DNA from: Phytoseiulus persimilis
Taxonomy: Eukaryota > Arthropoda > Arachnida > Mesostigmata > Phytoseiidae
NCBI GenBank assembly: GCA_037576195.1
Contig: CM075103.1
Span: 1,426,001 to 1,490,000, forward strand
Direction of reading: 5' to 3'
DNA: 64,000 nucleotides
This document shows positions 44,722 through 56,304 of this stretch, one piece after another (within the stretch, counting starts at the first letter, position 1; the number at the start of each line of letters is the position of its first letter). A program made the translations under genes and the position numbers. The notes under the pieces are model-generated. The model did not search any database. It was not told the DNA's origin and saw nothing but the letters and a program-made list of their open reading frames with translations.

Positions 44722-45300
44722 TCACTCTCCTTGTCGTCTCTCGGCGACAGCCTCTCGGGTCTTCCACTCCAGTTTATTGAACAACCTGATCATGGTGGAC
44801 ATGATGGCATAGCCGTACATCTCCTCCAGAAGAACTGCAAGTGTCTTTTCCGCAGCTCTCAGCGGAATCTCTTTGCATACCGTGACCTCTCTCCCATCTG
44901 GAAGGCATCTCTCCGTTCCGGGACCGTTCTCAGTCTCATTTATGTACTCTTCCGCGAGACTTCCGGAGCTCTTGTCGCCAGGAAACAATACAGAACCATA
45001 CAGCTTCTTCAGAAGTATCAAAAATGATTTTCTCCCAATCCTCATCGGGATCTCCTTGGTGTGAGTTCTTTTTTTTCTCTTATCTGGGTTTTTTTCCGGT
45101 TCGGGCGGAGCGTTTTCATTCTCATCGCTGTTGTCCTTCGCGAGACTCTCAGGACTCCACTTTCGCTCTTTTTTCTTGCCCCTCCTCCTCCAAGCGGACA
45201 TTCCGCCGCTGGGATCCCTTAGGAGGAAGACTTCCGGGCTGAAAATCCTTTCTACGTTCTCTGTATCGTCGGGGGGATGGCCAGAGCTGATCCGCTGCAT
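44722..45300 (-). CDS. Unrecognised 192-aa protein with internal duplication
   Basis: An open frame from a true ATG at 45300 to TGA 44722. The first half is basic and charged (WRRRGKKKERKWSPESLAKD, PDKRKKRTH), like a nuclear-targeting segment. Two similar blocks follow: KEIPMRIGRKSFLILLKKLYG (about residues 83-103) and KEIPLRAAEKTLAVLLEEMYG (about 142-162). These could be a repeated amphipathic helix. No signal peptide or membrane segment. I recognise no family. The internal repeat at protein level supports real coding, but a part of a larger spliced gene or a chance ORF are both possible. Confidence 0.45.
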   Translation of the reverse strand: MQRISSGHPPDDTENVERIFSPEVFLLRDPSGGMSAWRRRGKKKERKWSPESLAKDNSDENENAPPEPEKNPDKRKKRTHTKEIPMRIGRKSFLILLKKLYGSVLFPGDKSSGSLAEEYINETENGPGTERCLPDGREVTVCKEIPLRAAEKTLAVLLEEMYGYAIMSTMIRLFNKLEWKTREAVAERRQGE

Positions 45301-48183
45301 TCGCTTGGCTGTCGAAGAAGAGAGGCAGTGTTATCGTATCTCAGAAATGAAGGTTACCAGTCATGTAATTCCACTTTGAAAAGGTCCAGAGGCGGACCGT
45401 GATCGAGTGCCGCCCGGGGCGGCAAGAAATATTTCCGCCCCTCAAGCGAGTTCGCTCGACCCTACATACTATGAGCTAGGGTGATATAGAGATACGGGTC
45501 GGTCTTCGCCTCTGATGCGAGAGGTGCCAACAACAATGTTCGTCAAAGAACTTGAGAGAGTAGCCCGTAGGACTCGTGGCTCATGGAATACTTCAGGAGT
45601 TGGGTCCACAACGGTCGGTCGACGGTAAACTGATATGCATACAGAGACATTCGCACCCTCATTGTGCTTCGTACCCACCGATATCAAGATAGGAAGGGAA
45701 GCTGAAAAAACCTGAACCTGAAATGTCGTCCCTGAAAGGTGCCGCCTGAGGCTCCATCCCTCGATTGTCACGACTCCGCGAGTCGTCTCGAAGAGCGCCG
45801 CTGTAACACTATCTGACCCATATGAACGAATGCTTGACACCTGTGTCATGTGTCTGAGAAGAGATCGGACGATGCTTTTGGTTCCGATCAACAATTTTAG
45901 CGTCGAATCTTTCACCGCTGCGCAGCAACCGCCGCGGATGCCAAACTATGGTCCCTTCTCGACCATCCCATTGGAAGGGCATCAGACTCCCCGGATGCCT
46001 ATCCGGAGAACCCGACCGACAAAGTCAACCACTTTGCAGATAAACTGGGAGAGAAACATCCAACCGCTGCACACAGACCGCGATGAAAATAGGCGGGAGG
46101 GAGCTCGCGTCGTATACTTGGACCTAATTGATCTCGAATAAGTAGTTCCAGGTAAACCATGTCGATTTTCAGTTGAAGGACGAAATATTAAGCCGCTGGC
46201 TTCCTGTGGTATTGAGTAAGTTGTCAGACTCACTGTGTCGTTCCTTGATACTCACCCAACATGAAGTAGCCCATGGCTTGAGTGCGATATCAGGTAGCCT
46301 CCCGACCTAGTATGCTAACGCTCGAACTCGAAACCCTGATTCGACTCAAGGAGAAGGAGAGTGCCCCTCGAACCCAGTCTGTGAGGTCAGGAACGGGAAA
46401 GCGGAGCTTGGCTGACCCCGAGGGCGAGGGATTCCAAACCCGGAGCGGCAAATGGCGAGCTTTAGATAGACCTAGAAAATATAACTGCTCACCGATAGTC
46501 TAACGTGGATTTCTCTCTCTCTCTCTGGTAACGTCATGTAGAGCTAAGGAGGCCAGCCTAGATTACTTCTGGTGGTATATATGCATCGGATACAACTAGT
46601 GAGAGACTTGACGCAAGAAAGGAATGGGAACACCACGAATGGGGCTCGAACAAAGCTGTTGAGTTCCGTCCTGAACTACCCGAAAGAGTTCGAGAAATGC
46701 GTGTCCTACGGCCTGCTCAAGATGGTGGCTCACTTCAACTCGCAGGCCGAGCGCCGAGTGTTGTCTGATGTCCTGGTTCTTACCATACCTGCTCGGCTCA
46801 GCGGCAGGCGACCACAGTCCCGGAGCCAGGCTTATGAACGCATTCGTTTGGTGGAGAGAGAGCGCGCGAAACACTTCCGACGGTTCCGTGATAGGCCTTC
46901 CTTGGTACGATTCCGGTCACTTTTCTTCCGCATTTTGATGAGACCGCACCAGATAGAAATGCCAAGATGAATTTGAAGGAAGCAGCCACAGTGGGTAACG
47001 GGTTCTATACGCGTGCTCTGAGACAGTATCTCTTGTGTGCGATCTCTTAGAGCAGCGTTTCTAGTGATCATTTTGCGACCTTGCGTGACCTGGGGTGTGC
47101 TGCTCTATTGCACTGCTCTCTTGTCCTCTTAGGCTCCTTAGTCTTCCTGGGCCCCTTTTATGGGCTTGGAAGCTATTTTTTTTTTTTTTCGGAGGTTCCC
47201 TATTCTACATTTCAGACAGGTGGTTCCTGAGCGGCAAACGAGGCGCTTGCTCTTGCTGATGTTCAGACATTTCGTCTTGCCCTGTCTTCATTTTTACTTC
47301 CTCGTTCAATTCAATGTTGGAAGTCAAAACGCGGCCAGAGAGAATAGCGCAACGTTAAACTCATTTCGAGCAATGATGATGAAGATATCCTTACACCCGG
47401 CTGAGCGAGGTCGGCGGAGGTGTGCACCAAGAAGGAAAGAGAAATTCAAGATGCTCGATTCCGAGGTGCAACGAGTGAGCACACGCTTCGATAAACAATC
47501 CAGGTCGTCGAGGCCAACTGGGCATTCGCTGACGGCAGACTCACGTTCAAAAAGGCTTCCGTCCTCTTCACTTCCAGCATTCCATGAGCCCCATCTGCCA
47601 CAAAGTCTGGATAGATGAGGCTCACGCTGAGAGGCGAGCGATCGGTTCTTATTTGGGGAAGCTTGCCTGAATTCCTCGTTCACAAGAATGAACTAGCTTT
47701 CGGCGCGCACTCCTTCCGTCATCGCGTATTTCGCACTCATGCCACCAGATTGCAGCGAACTTCCAGGTGCGGAGGTTCCATTTCCATTCTTCTGTCAGCT
47801 CCGGTTACCCAGGGAATTCTCCGGCCAATAAGTCTGCAATAGACGGGATGGAGCCTTACAAGAAGCATTCATGGTCCGCTTAGGATCTCTGACCGCGCCA
47901 TTTGACCCTCGAGATGAATACCGTGACGGTACTCGGCTACTGAGTGAGTTCTCGGTCCAGAGAGTATGCGTGCTCAGTGCGTGATCGTCCTTTCCTTAAG
48001 AACTTTCTGTTTGAGGTCATCGTGCTGTGTTACCACCCATGAAACTGTGGCCATTAGCTGCTTGCCGGGATTGTGATACGGACCCGGCTCAGCGCCAGAT
48101 GAACCGATCGTCGACTGTGGTCGCTGGCTAGCATTCTGATCACCGTCTCAGTCACGTAGGCGGGAGTATCGGGTGGGGCTCGT
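45301..48183. other. Spacer with a CT microsatellite
   Basis: About 2.9 kb with several medium ORFs of no recognisable family on both strands, none called. A short (CT)n run lies at about 46512-46526, and a 14-T run near 47175. Confidence 0.4.
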
Positions 48184-49217
48184 GTCAGTCGATTTGAGCG
48201 CGGATCGATTAGAGCGCAGTTGATTTGAGCGCAGCTGATTTGAACACGGTTGATTTGGGCGAGGTCGATTCGAGCGCAGTCGGTTTGAGCACAGTTGATT
48301 TGAGCGCAGTTGATTCGAGCGCAGTGTCGATCTGAGCGCAGAATCTATTCGGGTGCAGTTGATTTGAGCGAGGTCGATTCGAGCGCAGTTGATTTGAGCA
48401 TAATTGATTTCAGCGCAGTTGATTTGAGCGCAGCTGATTTGATCGCAGTTGATTTGAGCGAGGTCGATTCGAGCGCAGTATCGATCTGAGCGCGGAATCC
48501 ATTCGAGCGCAGTTGATTTGAGCGCAGCTGAATTGATCGAGGTCGATTCGAGCGCGGTGTCGATCTGAGCGCAGAATCTATTCGGGCGCAGTTGATTTGA
48601 GCGAGGTCGATTCGAGCGCAGTTGATTTGAGCATAGTTGATTCCAGCGCAGTTGATCTGAGCGCAGCTGATTTGATCGCAGTTGATTTGAGCAAGGTCGA
48701 TTCGAGCGCAGTATCGATCTGAGCGCGGAATCCATTCGAGCGCAGTTGATTTGAGCGCAGTTGTTCAAGCGCAGCTGATTTGAACGCAGTTGATTTGAGC
48801 GCAGTTGTTTAAGCCCAGCTGATTTGATCGCAGTTGATTTGAGCGAGGTCGATTCGAGCGCAGTATCGATCTGAGCGCGGAATCTATTCGAGCGCAGTTG
48901 ATTTGAGCGCAGTTGTTCAAGCGCAGCTGATTTGAACGCAGTTGATTTGAGCGCAGTTGTTTGAGCCCAGCTGATTTGATCGCAGTAGATTTGAGCGAGG
49001 TCGATTCGAGCGCAGTATCGATCTGAGCGCGGAATCTATTCGAGCGCAGTTGATTCGAGCGCAGTTGTTTAAGCCCAGCCGATTTGAACGCAGTTGATTC
49101 TAGCGCAGTTGTTTAAGCCCAGCTGATTTGAACGCAGTTGATTTGAGCACATTTGATTTCAGCGCAGTTGATTAAAGCGAGGTCGATTTGAGCGCACTTG
49201 ATCTGAGCGCGCTGGTT
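48184..49217 (+). repeat. 1-kb array of 15-bp units with 152-bp higher-order period
   Basis: Continuous tandem variants of agcgcagttgatttg and agcgaggtcgattcg, the same unit family as in the fold-back element at 30911-31567. The variant string gtatcgatct occurs at 48478, 48711, 48863 and 49015, the last three exactly 152 bp apart, showing higher-order amplification. The left boundary gtgtcagtcgatttgagcg also matches the outer end of the fold-back element read inward (cgtgtcagtcgatttgag), so the array probably began as one of that family's arms. Confidence 0.85.
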
Positions 49218-49974
49218 CATGCTGGAAAATGAAATACTTACTGAACGCCAGAGAGCAGATATTCGCGACCGTTTGGAGTTGTTCAGCTCAAACGATATCC
49301 ACCCCTCAAGCACATATCGAGTGTCCGAAATCCAACCTGGGGAGTTAGAGGAAGCACCGATTTATTGGCACAAGGGCCGCAGCCAGAGACCACAGCTTCT
49401 TTTGGACGTGCATTCGTTTACTCATCATCAATACCGGGGGCTTGGTCGAAGGGTCACAATTCTCGGACGACGCGCGAATGCGACTGTGTCTTCAGATGAG
49501 ACAAGAGGAAATGCCAAGTACCCAACCTATCCACGCGATTGATTCCGGTCTCTCTGAGATCCTTTTTCCAGCCGAATGTCCCACTGGAGATCCGAGTGGT
49601 CATCGGAGGCTGATACACTGATTCCCAAGTATTCATGATGCCTCGACCTTGAAATTCCCCGAAGGCTTTCCAGGGTTCCCCTCCTTCTTTTCTGGAGCTT
49701 CCCCGTCCCATAAGCGCTCGGCTTGGCTCCCTTATGAATCGGTCTGTCGCAAACTCTTCTGTATGCTGGAAAAAGGGTATAGCGAATCTCCACAAAATGT
49801 TGGACCGCCCCCTTTGAAAATTGTGAGTCCGAACTGCAATCGATACACGCGAGATAACTTCCCGCGCACTGATCAGCGTGATACAAGAAAGGATGGCCTG
49901 TGAATGGATCGGGTGGGATAAATAACGAGCTCTAGTCATGCACACATCTCACAGATGACCGTACTGTTCTTCCG

Positions 49975-50307
49975 TTATCTCTTATACATGACTTTCAAAC
50001 CCCTCAACGAGGCGATCATTTGAGCGATCCAGCGATTAGTGACTTTCCTCCACCTCAGGAAAATCTCCGACATAAGGCTCGTAAGCAGCGGTTTGCTCCC
50101 TGCGTCAGGCTCCAGCCGTTCGAAAAGCCCGGCAAATGTGATTGTTGTTCGCCAATCCGTCCGCTGATCTAGCGGCGGCTCCGAGGGGCTTTTAGAAAAT
50201 AATTGTGTCCATAAGTCTAGGATGAGCTGCTGAACGTTATCTGATTGGCTCAAAATTTGAAAGTTTTTCCACTGAGCATCAGAAATCTCCGGACCGGAAG
50301 TTTTCAT
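49975..50307 (-). CDS. Unrecognised 110-aa protein or exon
   Basis: An open frame from ATG 50307 to TAG/TAA-terminated end at 49975 with coding-like composition (ISDAQWKNFQILSQSDNVQQ; SLMSEIFLRWRKVTNRW; IAQMIASLRGLKVMYKR). An acceptor-like cacag just precedes the ATG, so it may be a terminal exon of a larger gene. It lies about 0.46 kb from the LEPROT start and points away from it. No family recognised. Confidence 0.35.
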   Translation of the reverse strand: MKTSGPEISDAQWKNFQILSQSDNVQQLILDLWTQLFSKSPSEPPLDQRTDWRTTITFAGLFERLEPDAGSKPLLTSLMSEIFLRWRKVTNRWIAQMIASLRGLKVMYKR

Positions 50308-50770
50308 CACTGTGGGCGGAGATTGTTCCTTCCAGGCATCATCATCAGCAGCGGCAGCTGTGAGTGTGAGTGTGAGCCTTGGCCGTCAGAGCTGAGAGTG
50401 TGTGCGGTCACTGTCGTCAGAAATCTGCATTCTCTCATCTTCCTCAAATTCAGGAGGCGACGAGATTCAATTGTGTGTGGAGTCGCTGCATAGTCGAAGA
50501 TATTCACTTGACTGTGGAAAGCATGGCCGGCCTCAAAGGTGATTTTCTGGGAACGGAAGTTTCTTTTGGTGTATTTCAAGTCTCAAGTTGATCCCGGCTG
50601 TGAATGTCGAGAACTGGGAGAATGGAATCTTTAGGCGCCGCGAGCTTTAAAGCAGAACTGTCAAATCCCGTGGCTGCTTGGCGCTGTTTTTTCATATTTA
50701 CTGTTGCTCACAGCGAGTGGAAACTCTTTTTTCTCTTTTCATCTCGGATTAATCAACCAACGCTGCTGAC

Positions 50771-52009
50771 ATGGAACATAAATACATAGCGTGAGTACTC
50801 CGGAGTCAAGCGTTCCTCTTCCCTGACTCAAGTTTCACTTGCGTTACAACTCCCTTTGTGATTTCATTATGAGATGCGGAAAACTAATTATGGTGCTGCC
50901 GCGACTGACTCATGTTCACAACATCGGAGTCCCAGGGGAGCGCTCCGAGGAGAACTTGGGCTGAGAGCCGTATCAGATCGGAAAAAAATCCGGAGCTTTG
51001 AATGAGCTTCCGGGAATGTTGACCAATGCTAGGTCAACAGGCGGATGTGACACGGAGGGATTAGTGATCGCAGAGCCCACAGTAAGGGGCATCGCTATTC
51101 GGGGTGGCTCGAACTTCAATATTCGGAAAGTGGATATATCGAGATGTTCATCCCGGTGGATTGAGTCATTGGTTGTCCGATGAATTTTAAGATGGCTACC
51201 AGCACCCAACTTTCTCGTTTACAATCGCAAAGATACCCGGTGCATCCTTATTGCGTTACTGCAAAGCACAAAGGCTGAAGTCCAGAACTACAAGGATGGG
51301 ACTCGAGCATCGGAAATTCTTCGGAATGAAGCTCTGGTTTGATACTGACGCACTCAGCAGCGCATCATGGGAGATATGGAGAGATCTGTTGATACTACAA
51401 TCGACTGTATTTTGCAGTCTGGTTGCCCTGGCGTTCACCGGATCGGTCGGAATGACGATGCTGATTTTAGCGTGTGCTCTGCCGGATTACGGGTGAGTGT
51501 ACCGGAGTGATTGAGAACAGACACATCAACTTCATAACATCGATGAGTGTTTTCTAATTTGTCTCTGATCCTATGCAGAACCTGGTACCCCTTCATCAAC
51601 GTCGTGTTCTATCTCCTGGCTCTACCGCTGATTCTAATTGTGAGAAATTCTCGCGATGCCATGACTTCTGTCAGCACGAAACAAGAAATCTCGCTGTTCC
51701 TCACGGCCGTACTTTTGGTCTCTGCCTTCGCCCTTCCGGTAGTATTGGCGCGAGCCCCGGCAGACCCCCAGCTCGTAAGTTCTGAAACTGCTCCCTCAAC
51801 CGGGACAATCATCTCGAAAATTGGTATCTTTCTGAATTCCCGAGCAAGTCACACCGGACACAGCCAGAATAATTACCACATCTACCCGTTCACAGATCCG
51901 ATGGAGTGCTTGTGGTCTCACCCTGCTGGCGAATGTTGTCGTGTTCGGTACAATCATCGGATTCTTCGTGTCGTTCAGTGGCAGTGATTCAGATTACTCC
52001 ATGTGGTGA
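50771..52009 (+). CDS. LEPROT: LEPROT/Vps55-family endosomal four-span membrane protein
   Basis: Small Golgi/endosome membrane protein of the leptin-receptor-overlapping-transcript family (yeast Vps55), involved in sorting of membrane receptors to lysosomes. Four exons: 50771-50790, 51418-51492, 51579-51774, 51896-52009; phases fit and give 134 aa (vertebrate members are about 131). The tiny first exon codes for MEHKYIA and joins LVALAFTGSVGMTMLILACA, matching the family's start. The others carry WYPFINVVFYLLALPLILIV, VSAFALPVVLARAP and SACGLTLLANVVVFGTIIGF, four hydrophobic spans in all. The first exon is short, so its assignment rests on phase and homology. An AATAAA lies at 52528. Confidence 0.9.
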
Positions 52010-52527
52010 TCGACTGACTCTGGCCGTCATGTACACTATGTAGCTGCGATGCGATGACGAATGTGTATATTTAGAAGAACAACTAGGTAAACCGGATGTC
52101 TCTCAGAAGCGCTAACTCGACAGGAAGAAATTAAAGATTCTTCGGGGGACGATTGCGAATCAGCTTTCTTTGCACCCCAGATTGAGTTCGACGGCAACTC
52201 ATCGAGCCAGGGAACTTCGTATCGAACCGAAACGAACCTGACAACCGACGAAGTGATCCAAGAACGACATGACGAGCACGTTGTCCGAAAAGAGTTGGAT
52301 GGGGCTCTACCATGCGGGAAGTTTTGGTCTTCTCCTCCCAATGGAGTGAGGTTCCTTAATTGAAGGATGATGGGTGCGCTGGAATGCCTGAGATTCCCGG
52401 GAACTTCCAGTATCTGTCCCCGTTCACTAACTGGAAATTATGACCGGTCAGAACACTCCGAAAAGCTCATGAACCTCGCGTTCCGTGGGGAGCTGAACTA
52501 TTCCAGATTCCCGCGTGAAAAACGATG

Positions 52528-52533
52528 AATAAA
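52528..52533 (+). terminator. Candidate LEPROT poly(A) signal
   Basis: AATAAA 519 bases after the LEPROT stop codon, the first strong hexamer noticed in that 3' region. Confidence 0.5.
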
Positions 52534-52839
52534 CAGCAGATTCTCGATTTTAAGGTACTTTTATTCAATCTCAACCTCCCTCCCGCATCAACTCACGAGC
52601 ACTAGATTGTGACTGCTTGCGTCGCTTCCCACGACGATCGGCTGCCTGAGTGTCCAGAATTCAGGAGAGTAGTAAACACTTCACAGAGAAGCTCGATCAA
52701 GTGAATTCGTTCGCTGTGCGACGATTCACCGAATGGGCAGCGGAGATCTCGTCATGCACATGAAGTATTTGTTGTCCTTCCGGAAAGCAAGGATTCTTTC
52801 GGATTTTTTTCCAGACGCAGGAAAGCCGGAGTCGATAGC

Positions 52840-53792
52840 CTAACCCTTCACGGCCACCATTCTACCGCCCGAGGTTTCTAGAATTGCGTTTCCGGCGCAA
52901 ATATGCCATTTCTTGATGAGCGTCGAGTGGATGTACAAATCCGCCCTGCCCTCAGCCACCTGCGAAGCCGTGAACCCTGTTCCAACGGCCGAGGAGACCG
53001 TGATATCTCCGCCGAGCATGTCGTGGGCAAACTGCTCCACTTTGGCAGCGTGAGACAATGATGCTCAGATCACCGCTCGCGGAGCTGATTTACTCATTTC
53101 CGAACTTGCTCGAGTATTGTCCAGTTTGACGTTGTCGCTGTTATTGCCTTCCTCGCTCCCCCATCGAGAACTCCGAAAACTCACCGACGAGCCTTGGCCC
53201 GCCCAAAGCCACACTTTTCGAATCGCGAACGGCTAATGGATGACGCCAAAACGCACACCATCGTTGTGACGTACTCCGTCAGACCCTCCGTGTATTCATC
53301 GGTCGCGTCGAGCGGATCTATCCAGACCAGTATGTCATGCAAACGAGCGATTTCATCTACTTTCTGGACGCTGGTCGATTCAGGCAGATTAACTTGGGCG
53401 AGAACAATCGCCGATGTCTCAGAGGGAGGGTCGGTGTCTTCGCGTTTTTCGGAAACGACGTCCAAATGAGGGAGGATCTTGAATTACGTTTTGAGCACTA
53501 CACCATGGCTCTGCAGATAAACGACAGCGCGGTTCCGACGGTGGGTGGAGCTCGTGAGTTTCGCCTGAAATAGAAGAAAAACTCAGAAGGTTATGCGGAA
53601 GTTATGAGAACCTGGGAATCCTCATCCCGACCACAAGTGTCTGCAGGGCAGCCCCGTGAGCCTCCCGATTCTCCGAGCCGGATGCAAAAAAATTAACTCC
53701 CTCGGTAAGCGGATCAGCTTGGCCGAGCTCTTTCAGTTCTTTGCTCCGAATATTGAGATTCTCCTGCCGAGCTCGCATGACTTCGTTCTCTG
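52840..53792 (-). pseudogene. BPNT2/IMPAD1-like PAP phosphatase pseudogene
   Basis: Fragments resemble the Golgi 3'-phosphoadenosine-5'-phosphate phosphatase in order on the minus strand. Upstream remnant around 53790-53640 (ENEVMRARQENLNIRSKELK). Middle 53470-53250 with the metal-binding motif [15 protein letters not shown] and YVTTMVCV. C-terminal 53070-52840 with SHAAKVEQF, ADLYIHSTLIKKW and ICAGNAIL. Decay signs are several: TAA in frame before HLDVVSEK (near 53478), TGA just before the SHAAK block (near 53067), no counterpart of the region after VTTMVCV, a stop soon after GGRMVAVKG, and the second metal-site motif WDxCAG reading WHICAG. Some stops might be removed by unusual splicing, but the Asp-to-His change in the metal site also argues against phosphatase activity. 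Confidence 0.65.
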
Positions 53793-55137
53793 AGAATCGT
53801 GTTCATGTTACGGAAAGGGCTCCTCGACATTCGGACGCGCAACGAAGCTACTGGACGGGAGCCGAACCTGATTTTTTGAAAAAACCAGGAACTATTTCGG
53901 TTACCGATCACATCTCCTAGGATTGCCGCCAAGATCGATGTTCTGAGCAAAAGTCGTAAGCAGACTCGTCCGACTCGCGACGCATGTATTTCCGCGTAAA
54001 GAGTATGATGTGCAAGGGACAAGAAGAAAGCCAAGTCCGGCACTATAGACAAGTTCGTGGGACGTTATTGCTTCATCCAAACCGTCCGTCCCGCCACATC
54101 AGATAGATCGACGTCGATGGAAACTCTGGTCCTTGCTCCAAGGCTCATCTTCAGATCCCGGAATCCCCACGGGACCATATGTTCGCCGTGAGCTTTCAAC
54201 CCCACCCCGGACACGGCGGCACGGGCCTCTCATTGAGTTACATGCGTCTCTAATAGCCTGATATATTTGAATCAGTCCGCAAAAAATAGAACGCGCGCCA
54301 ACAGGAGGAACATCGAAGTTGCTGCAAAACAGTTGTGTAGTGACTCAGTGTGGTATCGACGCTGAACAATATAGCGAGTAACGCCTGCATAGGTGTCCTC
54401 GGAAAAACTAGGACTCGACTACCAAGGTGGGTCCCTTCCATCCCTCCGTGGAACGGGTCTACGTCGGATGACCGTAGGACAAGATGGCGGCTCGAGACGA
54501 ATCGAGGGAGAGGGGGAAAAGCAATGAGAGCTTCCTCGGGTATGTGTAAAACCTAACCTAACCTGACCGAATGCCATGCGCTTGGGTCATGCGATCTGCT
54601 GAGAAACGGTCTTTTGACCCCCATACATTGAGGAAATGACCGTGCGCGGGTTGCATTTTCCTCCTCTCCCTCGAATTCGTCTGTAGCCGCCATGTTGTCC
54701 TACGGTCATCCGGCGCATTCCCCCGTGGAACGCCGCTTTGACAACACTATTGGCCGCCGCTTCGGAGGGACTCCCCGAGGAGAGTGGTACCAATACGTGC
54801 CACAAGTTCAGAGAAATCGTCTCTGGAAGGCCCTCCTGGGGATTCCGCAACTCGATGCAATGGTCCAGTGTTGTCGAAAGCAGCGGTGGTCCTCATGAAC
54901 CGCACAGAAGAAAGAATCGACTTCGCGTTCACTGAAGTAAACAGAATCTCCGACACCGTGCTCAGAGCCGTGGTGGTGTCACATTCCCCGCGCTCAGCTG
55001 TGTTATGGTTCCGCTCCACTGATCAGCTGATGTGTTGTCAAAAGCGGAGCTGACAGTTATCTCTTCGCATTCGATTCGATTTCGACCGAATTTCCGCGTG
55101 GGATTACGGCATTCATCGATAGAGTGTTGTGGTCGGG
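53793..55137. other. Spacer with an inverted repeat
   Basis: About 1.3 kb between the BPNT2-like remnant and TRAPPC12. It holds the inverted repeat described at 54465-54712 and a short CCTAA run at about 54551. No gene recognised. Confidence 0.45.
54465..54712. repeat. Inverted repeat, 60-bp arms
   Basis: Left arm 54465-54524 (cggatgaccgtaggacaaga ...) matches the complement of 54651-54712 at about 90% by eye, around a 126-bp centre. The strings ccgtggaacg lie just outside both arms. Probably a small non-autonomous element or hairpin; no coding content. Confidence 0.7.
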
Positions 55138-56304
55138 ATGGCATCCCAGGACAACGCTTCGCTGCCGCTGGAACCCACGTGGAAGCAAATCGTTTTCGAT
55201 CAGCTGAGTGCCTATCCGGTGCTGAGGAGCATTCCTGAGCTCAAAGTGGTGTTCACGCAAGAACTCGGACGCAATATCAAAGTTCCGGACGCTTCCCTGT
55301 CGCCTCTGGAAAACCAGACTCCTGATGCGAACTCGCTGAAACAGCTTTTGCGTGCCGGTCAGTTTCGCTCCGCTTTCTCAATGACTACGAAACTCTTGTC
55401 AAGTGAGGCGGACACAGAGAACGCACTCGAAATCTGGCAGTGTCGAATGAACATCTTCATAAGATTGGGAGCATTTTCGGGAGCGAAGCTGGAAATCGAC
55501 CAGTTCTCACAGTTGGAAGATCTACCGATTCAGTTTGGCCAAAACTCGACCAACGGCGGTGTCCCCTTCACCCTTCTCCTCTCGGTGGCGCATTTACACA
55601 TTCTCTGCAGTAATAACGTGAGAGCGCAAGGGAAGCTAACGAAACTCCTCCACCAATGCTCCGAAAACAGCGAGTACTTCAGAGCTCGGGGCAACGATGC
55701 CTTCGTACACTTGTGGGAAGAGCGGCGGCTGAAAGTGACTGCCATGCTGGCGAACTACGGAGTTGAGCAGAACGATTTCAAGTTCGCCATCGATGCCCTC
55801 AACGAGTACCGTGAGCGCCAGAGAGATCCTCTGGAGATCGCCAAGAGTGAGTCGCTGATCGCGAAACTATTCCTTCAGTTCGGGGACATCGTGACCGCCG
55901 AGAGCCACTTCCAAAATGCGACAAAGCTCTGCCATGGATTCGACGGTCAGTTGCAGATTTTGAAGAATAACGCCCTGCTGAGTATTGCGAACGGGAACTA
56001 CCAAGCCGCTCACGCATTCTACGAGGAAGCGCTGAGACTTCACCCCGGAGATCCAACATTTATTAATAACATGGCCGTCTGCGCGCTTTACTTGGGACGT
56101 TCTGCCGAGGGCATCCACCAAATCGAAGCGGCCGTTTCCACGAGCCCCGATACCATGCTCAACGAGTGCACCGTCGGGAATATCTGTGCCTTATATCGTC
56201 TTCAATCAACAATCGGTGACGCGAAGAAGGCCAGAGTCAGAGAAATGGTCGCTCAGTACTGCCCTGAAACTTTCAACTGCCAAGCCTTGGAACTGGAGAG
56301 TTGA
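55138..56304 (+). CDS. TRAPPC12: TRAPPC12-like TPR protein of the TRAPPIII complex, single exon
   Basis: 388-aa protein resembling the TPR-rich C-terminal part of TRAPPC12 (TTC15), a subunit of the TRAPP complex in ER-to-Golgi traffic. Diagnostic stretches are LRAGQFRSAFSMTTKLLSS, FGDIVTAESHFQNATKLC, NNALLSIANGNYQAAHAFYE, LRLHPGDPTFINNMAVCALY and the end CPETFNCQALELES. The ATG at 55138 (gggATGg context) is used; the frame upstream has only GTG. Vertebrate TRAPPC12 has a long disordered N-terminal half that is missing here, so either the mite-type protein is short or an N-terminal exon lies upstream. No intron is visible. Poly(A) signal at 56548. Confidence 0.85.
   Translation: MASQDNASLPLEPTWKQIVFDQLSAYPVLRSIPELKVVFTQELGRNIKVPDASLSPLENQTPDANSLKQLLRAGQFRSAFSMTTKLLSSEADTENALEIWQCRMNIFIRLGAFSGAKLEIDQFSQLEDLPIQFGQNSTNGGVPFTLLLSVAHLHILCSNNVRAQGKLTKLLHQCSENSEYFRARGNDAFVHLWEERRLKVTAMLANYGVEQNDFKFAIDALNEYRERQRDPLEIAKSESLIAKLFLQFGDIVTAESHFQNATKLCHGFDGQLQILKNNALLSIANGNYQAAHAFYEEALRLHPGDPTFINNMAVCALYLGRSAEGIHQIEAAVSTSPDTMLNECTVGNICALYRLQSTIGDAKKARVREMVAQYCPETFNCQALELES

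Noticed and set aside
45469-45915. 148-aa minus-strand ORF
   Set aside because: No recognisable motif, overlaps an equally long plus-strand ORF and has no poly(A) or splice support.
46572-46970. 132-aa plus-strand ORF
   Set aside because: No recognisable domain and an equally open opposite strand; treated as chance.
48148-48768. 206-aa ORF of (R)SNQL-type repeats on the minus strand
   Set aside because: It follows from the 15-bp tandem array, which happens to lack stops in this frame; there is no sign of a separate gene.
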